A DNA stretch of 6,294 nt from Acidimicrobiaceae bacterium (GTDB lineage: Bacteria > Actinomycetota > Acidimicrobiia > Acidimicrobiales > RAAP-2). The notes beneath the pieces were generated by a model. The model made no database searches and was not told where the DNA came from. It was given only the letters and a program-made list of their open reading frames with translations. The position numbers were made by a program, and so were the translations under genes. Of this stretch, positions 1 through 5,301 are shown in pieces. The stretch is taken from NCBI GenBank assembly GCA_003135595.1, contig PLCI01000100.1, positions 14,778-21,071 on the forward strand, in the 5' to 3' direction. The stretch's first letter is position 1; each line of letters starts with the position of its first letter.

Positions 1-57
1 CCCCGCTCCTGCCGCCAGGAGCGCTGCGGTCATGCTGAGCCCGACCGCGATGCTCAT
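1..57 (-). CDS. Partial gene: N-terminal signal peptide of an exported protein
   Basis: Only the first 19 codons are inside the window, reading MSIAVGLSMTAALLAAGAG. This is a short hydrophobic, Ala/Leu/Gly-rich segment, as expected for a signal peptide or signal anchor. The ATG at 57 lies 22 bases after the stop of the light-chain/LGFP gene. It is preceded by GAGG (65-62) at a short spacing of 4 bases. The overlapping reading frame from the ATGA at the previous stop ends after nine codons, so the ATG at 57 is the sensible start. The gene is probably the fifth member of the operon. Its product cannot be identified; a heavy-chain partner, a lipoprotein or an unrelated secreted protein are all possible. 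Confidence 0.55.
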   Translation of the reverse strand, partial: MSIAVGLSMTAALLAAGAG

Positions 58-79
58 CGAGCCTCGCTCGCGCGCACGC

Positions 80-1927
80 TCATCCCGAGACGCCCTGTCC
101 GGGCACGTAGGTCAGCGTGCCGTACTGGAAGCTCGCCTGCTCGTCGCCGTTGCCTAAGACGACGACCGATGAGGTCGGCAACCCGAGGGACCCGGTCGGT
201 CCTCCTCGCTGCCCGTAGGTGGTGAGGATCGGTCCGTACAGCACGCAGCCGCGACCGACCGCGCTGTCGAAGACCGCGCCGGTGGCGAATCGCTGGGAGC
301 GCAGCGCGACGCCCTCGACGTTCTGGTCGACCTCGTCGGCTGTGGGCACGCCGAGCACGCCCGCACCGCCTAGGTCGGCGAGCCACACCGGAAAGAGACT
401 CCCGAGCACCGCGAAGGCGCCCACGCCCTTCGTCGCCACGATGCCGCCCCCGGTCGTGCTCGTGGCGCTCTTGAGCGGGCTGAACGCCTCGAAGCTCGTC
501 AGGCCGTCGGGGGTTGTCGTGGGGTCCGCCCTCGGGAAGCCGAGCGAGCCCTGCTGGGCACCGAGCGCCACCCACTTCTCGTAGATCGGCCCGGTGACCG
601 GCCGCGCACCGAATTCCAGTGTCGAGAAGATCGCCCCGCGCGAGGCGACCCTCCCGGCCGCGTCGAGGACCGCGAAGTCGTTGTACGTGGCATGCGGAGC
701 CCCGCCGCGCAGCTCGTCGGACGTGGGGTACCCGAGCGGCCCGGCCTCGGACTGCAGCGCCTTGTACGTGTCGAGGATCGCCCCGCGGAGCCAGTGCGCG
801 CCGACCGACGGGTTGGCGTAGATCGCACCCCTATAGACGGTCCGACCGTGCTGGAGCTTCGAGAAGTAGCCGTAGGTGCTTGTCCCGTCCGCGGTCGGGC
901 CGGTGTCGCGGGAGGGGTAGCCGAGCACCCCGCCCTGTGCCCCGAGCGCCCGCCACTTGGCGAGCACGGGCTGTGCGACGAGGTGTGTCCCGAGCGCGCG
1001 GACCCCGACGGCGAGGGCCAGCTCGTCGACGCCCGAGCCCTTCTTGTGCCCGAACGCCTGGGCCCAGCCGTCACCCTCGAGGAGTGCGACGCGGTCCTCG
1101 AGCGGGTACCCGATGCTCGTTGGCGTCGAGCCCGTGCGACCGCGCACCGACGCCCACACGGGCTCTTCGACGACGCGGACCCCACCCCAGGCGAGGTCGA
1201 AGATCGCACCGTAGCGAAACCTCGCCCACGTCCCGTTGCCGAAGGGGAGGCGCTCGATCTGGGTTTCCTGCTTGCCGAGCGGACCCCCGGGGCCGCCGAG
1301 GTCGGACCACCGCATGATGACCTTGGAAGGCCAGGGCTTCGGGAGGCACGGCGCGCTCTGGGCCGCGGTGAACTCGTCGATGAACGAGGTCGTCGTGCAC
1401 GACTCGTCCCACACCCACGGCGGCGTGCAGGTCACGACACGGCAGACCACCGGGCTGCCGTAGGCGCGCTCGGGGATCTCGAGGTGGCAGTTGCCGTAGC
1501 GGAACTGGACGCACGCGACGTGGCGCCGGTCGCACCCGGCGGTCTCCGGGCAGTGGCAGTGCCACGGCCACCCCGCGTTGCCGTTGCAGTCGACGTAGTA
1601 GCGCGCCGCGCCGCGGCAGAACGCGGATCGATCCGCCTTCCACCACCCCCCGACGAAGGTGCCCTCGGGGCAGAGGTTCGTGCCGTGGTCGATCGTGCAG
1701 CAGAACGCCGTGAACCCCCCGCCGCAGTCGGCCTCAGGGCCGCACACCGCCTCGTAGGCCGAGCGCGGCTCGAGCACGAAGGCGCGGGGCTCTGTCGCGA
1801 GCGCAGACCCGAACAGCGACGTGCGCACGAGGAAGGACCTGCGCGACCACGTCGCACCGCCGAGCGCGCGAGAGAGTCTCCGCAGCACGGCATCGGGGGC
1901 CGACGATAGTGTCGTCGTGACCTTCAC
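80..1927 (-). CDS. Tat-exported methylamine dehydrogenase light-chain-like domain fused to LGFP repeats
   Basis: The protein has 615 residues and starts at GTG 1927, which overlaps the previous stop as GTGA. Residues 1-60 hold a twin-arginine signal: SRRSFLV at 28-34, then a hydrophobic stretch to about 52. Residues 62-194 contain 16 cysteines (62, 68, 76, 77, 86, 104, 114, 124, 126, 132, 139, 147, 162, 167, 177, 194). Their order resembles the methylamine dehydrogenase light chain (MauA), including CPEGT (86-90) before Trp95-Trp96, YVDC near 114 and CHC at 124-126. From about residue 205 to the end lie LGFP-type repeats with cores near 217, 272, 335, 398, 462, 525 and 581; good examples are GPLGYPTSDE and GSLGFP. 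LGFP repeats are known from secreted actinobacterial proteins and are thought to bind the cell wall. No LPXTG or C-terminal membrane segment is present. In MauA two Trp residues form TTQ; only one has a likely counterpart here, so amine dehydrogenase activity is not assured. Predicted role: an exported, wall-associated, disulfide-rich redox protein matured by the upstream gene products. Confidence 0.85.
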   Translation of the reverse strand: MKVTTTLSSAPDAVLRRLSRALGGATWSRRSFLVRTSLFGSALATEPRAFVLEPRSAYEAVCGPEADCGGGFTAFCCTIDHGTNLCPEGTFVGGWWKADRSAFCRGAARYYVDCNGNAGWPWHCHCPETAGCDRRHVACVQFRYGNCHLEIPERAYGSPVVCRVVTCTPPWVWDESCTTTSFIDEFTAAQSAPCLPKPWPSKVIMRWSDLGGPGGPLGKQETQIERLPFGNGTWARFRYGAIFDLAWGGVRVVEEPVWASVRGRTGSTPTSIGYPLEDRVALLEGDGWAQAFGHKKGSGVDELALAVGVRALGTHLVAQPVLAKWRALGAQGGVLGYPSRDTGPTADGTSTYGYFSKLQHGRTVYRGAIYANPSVGAHWLRGAILDTYKALQSEAGPLGYPTSDELRGGAPHATYNDFAVLDAAGRVASRGAIFSTLEFGARPVTGPIYEKWVALGAQQGSLGFPRADPTTTPDGLTSFEAFSPLKSATSTTGGGIVATKGVGAFAVLGSLFPVWLADLGGAGVLGVPTADEVDQNVEGVALRSQRFATGAVFDSAVGRGCVLYGPILTTYGQRGGPTGSLGLPTSSVVVLGNGDEQASFQYGTLTYVPGQGVSG

Positions 1928-2406
1928 GGCGCCACCGAGAGCGCGTGGACGCGCAGGCTCCACAGCAGGGCGTTCACGTCCTCGAGACCCCGCTGGTGCG
2001 CGGCTCTGCCACCGAGGACCACGTACAGGCAGAACGCTCGACCGTGGACGTGAAAGAACCGCTGGCATCCGGATTGCCCACGCACTGAACGCTGGAGCGT
2101 CGACGCCGAGAAGTCGCCGCCCTGCAACCGCACCGGCACGCCTCGGGACCCGAACAAGGGCGTCGTAGCTCCCTCGGGTGCGTACTCGAGCAGCGCAACG
2201 AACGCGCCCGCTGGCCCCATCTCCCCCACGACGCCCGCACCGAAGGGCGCGCGACGCGCGGGGAGCGAGAAGTTGGCCGCGTGCAGATACGGGTGCGCGT
2301 CGCCACCGTCGTCGTGGCGCGTGGCGGGTCCGGTGAAGCGCGCCTCCCAACCGCGGGGCACGAGCAGCGAGATGCCGTGTGACTCGAGGCGCCCGATGCC
2401 GGTCAT
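1924..2406 (-). CDS. Conserved-looking soluble protein of unknown function, 160 aa
   Basis: I cannot name a family for this gene with confidence. The protein begins MTGIGRLESHGISLLVPRGW and shows no signal peptide or membrane segment, so it is probably cytosolic. The start GISLLVPRGWEARF (11-24), the central LHAANFSLPA (41-50) and FVALLEY (69-75), and the C-terminal strand-helix pattern FCLYVVLGG (125-133) followed by VNALLWSLRV (144-153) recall PsbP/Mog1-like small alpha/beta folds; this is a weak inference. Cys114 and Cys126 are the only cysteines. The ATG at 2406 is 22 bases after the MauD-like stop and has no good Shine-Dalgarno, so translation may depend on coupling. Upstream in-frame codons run into the previous gene without a better start. 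The stop overlaps the GTG of the light-chain/LGFP gene, which suggests a dedicated role such as chaperone, export proofreading or folding partner for that protein. Confidence 0.8.
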   Translation of the reverse strand: MTGIGRLESHGISLLVPRGWEARFTGPATRHDDGGDAHPYLHAANFSLPARRAPFGAGVVGEMGPAGAFVALLEYAPEGATTPLFGSRGVPVRLQGGDFSASTLQRSVRGQSGCQRFFHVHGRAFCLYVVLGGRAAHQRGLEDVNALLWSLRVHALSVAP

Positions 2407-2428
2407 CGCTGGCCCGCGGCCGCGCTCA

Positions 2429-3157
2429 TCATGGTGCCTCGACGCCCTCTCGTCCGGGGTACAGCGAGGGATCCCCGGGGAGAATGCCCGCGTCAAGGAG
2501 CAAGCGGTCGACCTCGGCCTCGCGCCGCAGGTCGCCCGTCGGCTTGCGAGGATCGTGCGCGATGCCGTCGGCGAGCCGGTCGTCACCCGTCGCGACCGCC
2601 GCGAGATCGACGACCCGTTGCCACGAGAGCGCGGTCCCCTCGCCGCGCACCAAGCCCGAAGCCCCGTCAACAAGGACGAAGTACGGCGAGCCCGGGACGT
2701 TGAAGTCCGACCACGCCACGCTTGACATGACCACGTCCACGGAGTCGGGGGCGGCGGCGAGAATCGCCGCCGGACTCTCCTGGTCCGGGCCCTTCGGCAC
2801 CACGACCAGGCGCAGCGGCGAGGGCAGCACGCTCCCGTCGGCGTCGACGAGCTCGCTCCAGAGCCGCTGACACGACGTGCAGGTGCTCGTGAGGAACGCC
2901 AGCATCGTGTCGTGATCGACGCCGACGAGCGGGAGCACCACGCCGTCGCCCAAGGGCGTGACCCCCGTGACCTGCGACGCCGGTGCCGACGCCGCCGCAG
3001 ATCGTTGCGGCGGCGTGCGGTCTGCTCCTCGCCGAGTTGTCGCGAGCGAGCCATCCTCGACCTTCGCGACCAGGCCGGCGTAGCAGTGGATGAGCGCGAG
3101 GACGAAGACGCCGAGCACCACCAGCAACAGCGCCTCTGCGATCACGACCCAGATCAC
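2429..3157 (-). CDS. MauD-like membrane-anchored thioredoxin-fold protein
   Basis: The protein has 242 residues and starts at GTG 3157, overlapping the CcdA-like stop as GTGA. Residues 2-23 form one hydrophobic membrane anchor, followed by Cys25 and a polar, Ala/Pro-rich linker to about 62. The remainder has a thioredoxin fold. The redox motif is C93-T-S-C96, preceded by the strand MLAFLTS (85-91). The cis-proline loop is VPGSPYFVLVD (154-164) with Pro158. A soluble C-terminal tail of about 60 residues rich in Arg, Asp and Gly ends GVEAP. This arrangement of N-terminal anchor, CxxC and GxPY loop is that of MauD, the accessory protein needed for methylamine dehydrogenase light-chain disulfide formation; TlpA/ResA proteins are the wider family. 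The active domain should face the outside. Placed between a CcdA-like electron carrier and a 16-cysteine exported client, it most likely acts as a disulfide reductase or isomerase for that client. Confidence 0.85.
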   Translation of the reverse strand: MIWVVIAEALLLVVLGVFVLALIHCYAGLVAKVEDGSLATTRRGADRTPPQRSAAASAPASQVTGVTPLGDGVVLPLVGVDHDTMLAFLTSTCTSCQRLWSELVDADGSVLPSPLRLVVVPKGPDQESPAAILAAAPDSVDVVMSSVAWSDFNVPGSPYFVLVDGASGLVRGEGTALSWQRVVDLAAVATGDDRLADGIAHDPRKPTGDLRREAEVDRLLLDAGILPGDPSLYPGREGVEAP

Positions 3158-3915
3158 GGCGCCCCCACCGACACGGTCGTCGCGGTGCGCGCGTGCCGCA
3201 GCACCACCACGCCGAGCCCGCCCCCGATGACCGCGCTCATCGCCACCGCCGCGGGCTGCCCGGTCTGCGCCGCGAGGTAGCAGAGGATCCCGAGCTGGGC
3301 GCCGGTTGGCGCCGCGACGCTCCACGGAGCGAGCCGCGCGAGGCGTGCGTGGAGCGACCGGAGCTTGCCGGGCGTCGTCACCGACGACCCGACGAGGAGG
3401 CACGCGCCTCGCACCAGGCCGAACATCGTGCCCATTGCGAGCGCGCTCAGCGGTGTGAGCACGAGCATCGAGGCGACGATCAGCGCGTAGGTCGCGTCGG
3501 TCATGACGTAGGTCGCGACGCCGGTGCCGATCTGCCACCCGAAGCCGCTCGAGTACGCCCAGGGCCGATATCGCTCGAGCCAGCGTTCGTTGACCTGTCT
3601 CGGCCGGTCCGGCAGTCGAATGAGCCGCGCGTCGCCGGCGAGTCCGACAACGAGGGCGACCGCGGTGAGGATCGACTCGACGCCCCGAGGCAAGCCCACC
3701 GCAGAGAGGACCCCGGATCCCGCGGACAGGCACGCCCCGAGGCACGCCCCACCGGCGGTCGCGCCAATGAGGTACCAGCACATCGACCACGCGTAGGAGT
3801 GCCCCCTCGATCGCTCGCCGAGGGGCGTGATCGTGGACAGCATCGAGAGGCCGCACGGCGACCACAGGCCACGGACCGCGCACGCGATCGCAAGCGTGAC
3901 CATCGCGATCGTCAT
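3154..3915 (-). CDS. CcdA/MauF-like membrane thiol-disulfide electron transporter
   Basis: The 253-residue protein is almost entirely hydrophobic, with roughly six or seven membrane segments (about 2-26, 43-66, 79-98, 126-148, 150-175, 198-217, 221-239). The first segment carries RGLWSPCGLSM (15-25) followed by PLGERSRG, which matches the redox Cys-Pro-neighbour motif of CcdA/DsbD-beta proteins; MauF of the methylamine dehydrogenase cluster belongs to this group. Such proteins pass electrons from cytoplasmic thioredoxin to extracytoplasmic thiol proteins. The second redox cysteine is not in the usual central segment: none lies between 63 and 171, so Cys172 or Cys212 would be the partner. I chose the ATG at 3915 because it has GGAGG eight bases upstream and begins right at the first membrane segment; a longer in-frame version from 3999 would add 28 polar residues with no support. 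It is the first gene of the operon and probably supplies electrons to the MauD-like protein. Confidence 0.8.
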   Translation of the reverse strand: MTIAMVTLAIACAVRGLWSPCGLSMLSTITPLGERSRGHSYAWSMCWYLIGATAGGACLGACLSAGSGVLSAVGLPRGVESILTAVALVVGLAGDARLIRLPDRPRQVNERWLERYRPWAYSSGFGWQIGTGVATYVMTDATYALIVASMLVLTPLSALAMGTMFGLVRGACLLVGSSVTTPGKLRSLHARLARLAPWSVAAPTGAQLGILCYLAAQTGQPAAVAMSAVIGGGLGVVVLRHARTATTVSVGAP

Positions 3916-3923
3916 CGAGGCGA

Positions 3924-3928
3924 CCTCC
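3924..3928 (-). promoter_or_regulatory. Shine-Dalgarno of the operon's first gene
   Basis: GGAGG on the minus strand lies eight bases before the ATG at 3915. It is the best ribosome binding site in the operon and settles the start of the CcdA-like gene. Confidence 0.75.
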
Positions 3929-3970
3929 AGTTCGGATCGGATCGGGCCGCACCCGGTGCTCTCAGACCGG

Positions 3971-3994
3971 ACGCCTCGCGACGCCTCGCGCGAG
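3971..3994. repeat. Tandem 10-base repeat ending in a palindrome, possible operator
   Basis: ACGCCTCGCG occurs twice in direct succession at 3971-3980 and 3981-3990. The second copy runs into the perfect 10-base palindrome CTCGCGCGAG at 3985-3994. It sits 56 bases upstream of the first operon gene. It could be a regulator site, but short CG-rich repeats arise by chance in such DNA. Confidence 0.35.
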
Positions 3995-4161
3995 TGCACA
4001 CGGACCCGAGAGTACGACCCGCAGTGCGGCCTGACGTACCTTTGCGGTCACTGCTCGGCATGCGGCGATTCTCGCTCGCGGGGTGCACCGGTGTTCTGCC
4101 ACGAGCCTCGAAGTATCGTTCGGGCCGGCAGAGCGCAACTCGAGACCAGGCGGCAACACCG

Positions 4162-4788
4162 ATGAAGGCTGACGAGATCTGGAAGCACATACACACCGAG
4201 CGGTCCGCGATGGCCGAGACGCTGTCGACGCTCACCCCCGAGCAGTGGGGCTCCCCCTCATGGTGCGCCGGCTGGTCGGTCAAGGAGACCGCTGGTCACG
4301 TGCTTGCAGCGGCCGAGCAGACGCCGCTGCACTTCTACAAGGAGCTGGCCGGAGCCGGCATGAGGTTCAACACCTTCACGGAAGGGGGTGCCAAGCGCCT
4401 CGGAGCCCTCGCACCGCACGAGCTCGTCGAGCGCCTGAGGGCGCGAACCTCCACCACGAACCACCCGCCGGCTCCCGTCATCGCGATGCTGGGTGAGATC
4501 GTGGTCCACGGCGACGACATCCGCCGACCACTCGGGCTCACGCACGCGACGCCAGCGGCCGCGCTCCGCGCGGTCGCCGACAACTCGAAGAAATCGAACG
4601 TCCTGATCGGTGCCAAGCGTCGGATTGCGGGGCTGCGGCTCCGCGCGACGGACACAGAGTGGGTGCACGGCGATGGACCCGAGGTCACGGGTCCGCTCCA
4701 GTCGCTCGTGCTCGCGATGTATGGCCGCAAGGGCGCGCACGCGGACCTGACCGGCGACGGCGTCCCCCTCCTTGCCTCGCGCCCCTAG
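4162..4788 (+). CDS. Maleylpyruvate isomerase family mycothiol-dependent enzyme (DinB fold)
   Basis: The 208-residue protein shows the hallmarks of the MDMPI/DinB metalloenzyme family: WCAGWSVKETAGHVLAAAEQ at 34-53 with the conserved AGH histidine (His46), and GEIVVHGDDIRRPLGL at 111-126 with His116 and the typical DIRRPLG signature. In this family a four-helix bundle binds a divalent metal through histidines, and characterised members use mycothiol as cofactor; most actinobacterial paralogues have no known substrate. The C-terminal part (about 150-205) is a short extension with LVLAMYGRKGAHADLTGDG, like the sterol-carrier-type tail often seen in these proteins. The ATG at 4162 follows an AGGCGG-like site near 4148; an in-frame extension reaches far upstream but is only an open frame opposite the CcdA-like gene. 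It is transcribed divergently from the operon, and a functional link is not shown. The protein is probably cytosolic. Confidence 0.85.
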   Translation: MKADEIWKHIHTERSAMAETLSTLTPEQWGSPSWCAGWSVKETAGHVLAAAEQTPLHFYKELAGAGMRFNTFTEGGAKRLGALAPHELVERLRARTSTTNHPPAPVIAMLGEIVVHGDDIRRPLGLTHATPAAALRAVADNSKKSNVLIGAKRRIAGLRLRATDTEWVHGDGPEVTGPLQSLVLAMYGRKGAHADLTGDGVPLLASRP

Positions 4789-4857
4789 GCGCGCGTCACG
4801 CTTGGGCGCGGTGAAACCTCCGTTGCTTCTGGTAAGACCTCCTCGCAGCGAGCAGCC

Positions 4858-4865
4858 GAGAGGGG
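4858..4865 (+). promoter_or_regulatory. Shine-Dalgarno of mscL
   Basis: GAGAGGGG precedes two adjacent ATG codons at 4870 and 4873. The spacing is 4 bases to the first and 7 to the second, so translation may begin at the second ATG. That would remove only one Met from the product. Confidence 0.6.
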
Positions 4866-4869
4866 AACC

Positions 4870-5283
4870 ATGATGAAGGGATTCCGGAGCTTTCTTCTCC
4901 AGGGAGAGCTCATCGTCATCGCAGTCGGGCTCGTCGTGGCCCTGGCGTTCAACACGCTGATCAAGGCGTTCACGGCCTCGATCGTCACCCCGCTCGTGAA
5001 CGCCGCGGAGGGCAGTGGCAGTGGGGCCGCCGGGCTTGGCTGGACCGTCAACGGCCAGCCGATCCAGGTCGGGGCTTTCATCGGGGCGATCGTCTACTTC
5101 CTCATCTTCATGGTGGTGATCTACTTCGCCCTGGTCGTCCCCTACCGCACCTACATGGCACGGCGGGGATCGAGCGTGTTCGGTCCTCCGGCGCCGTCGA
5201 AGACGTGCCCCGAGTGCCTCTCGGACGACCTGCCGGAAGCGGCCAGGAAGTGCCGGCACTGCGCGAGCGCGCTCACGACCTGA
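4870..5283 (+). CDS. mscL: Large-conductance mechanosensitive channel MscL with C-terminal zinc ribbon
   Basis: The 137-residue protein follows the MscL plan. It has an amphipathic N-terminus KGFRSFLLQG (3-12), a first membrane helix rich in Gly/Ala/Val (about 13-34) that lines the pore, a periplasmic loop (about 45-67, including a Gly/Ser run and VNGQPIQVG), a second membrane helix (about 68-90) and a cytoplasmic tail. MscL pentamers open under membrane tension and release solutes during osmotic downshock. The usual cytoplasmic helix bundle is replaced by a short linker and a zinc-ribbon motif, CPEC at 113-116 and CRHC at 128-131. MscL proteins are typically near 130-150 residues, so the length is normal. 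The gene lies 81 bases after the DinB-family gene in the same direction and may have its own promoter, though I see no clear one in the gap. It converges on the QueA-like gene with only 18 bases between stops. Confidence 0.88.
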   Translation: MMKGFRSFLLQGELIVIAVGLVVALAFNTLIKAFTASIVTPLVNAAEGSGSGAAGLGWTVNGQPIQVGAFIGAIVYFLIFMVVIYFALVVPYRTYMARRGSSVFGPPAPSKTCPECLSDDLPEAARKCRHCASALTT

Positions 5284-5301
5284 ACGCGAGGGCAAGTCAG
5301 C

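Larger units (their letters stand above)
3916..4161. promoter_or_regulatory. Divergent intergenic region that should hold promoters for both directions
   Basis: This 246-base gap separates the minus-strand operon from the plus-strand DinB-family gene, so both promoters must lie here or just inside the genes. Candidate -10 elements of the TAnnnT type are TATCGT at 4114-4119 on the plus strand, 42 bases before the ATG at 4162, and TACTCT at 4014-4009 on the minus strand. Neither has a convincing -35 box. A tandem 10-base repeat and a palindrome lie at 3971-3994. Open frames crossing the region have no start signal or recognisable domain. Confidence 0.4.

Noticed and set aside
692..1909. 405-codon open frame on the plus strand opposite the light-chain/LGFP gene
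   Set aside because: Arg/Ala/Pro/Asp-rich translation with no domain; it is the antisense shadow of a high-GC gene whose minus-strand product has clear domains.
1928..2350. N-terminal extension of the light-chain/LGFP gene to 2350
   Set aside because: It would overlap the 160-residue gene almost completely and put over 140 residues before the Tat signal; the GTG at 1927 fits the GTGA overlap.
2407..2432. ATG pair at the MauD-like stop as start of the unknown gene
   Set aside because: That frame ends after nine codons; only the ATG at 2406 opens the long frame.
3193..4161. Long in-frame N-terminal extension of the DinB-family gene
   Set aside because: The translation is Arg/Glu/Ala-rich, lies opposite the CcdA-like gene, and family homology begins just after the ATG at 4162.
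3827..4165. 112-codon plus-strand open frame across the divergent region
   Set aside because: No Shine-Dalgarno or recognisable motif; its first part is antisense to the CcdA-like gene.
4789..4869. Promoter for mscL in the 81-base gap
   Set aside because: TTGGGC and TAAGAC resemble promoter boxes but their spacing is wrong for a sigma-70-type promoter.
4258..5295. 345-codon minus-strand open frame across the DinB-family and mscL genes
   Set aside because: Charged low-complexity translation covering two well-supported plus-strand genes and their gap.
5284..5301. Possible bidirectional terminator between mscL and the QueA-like gene
   Set aside because: The 18-base gap has no inverted repeat or T-run.
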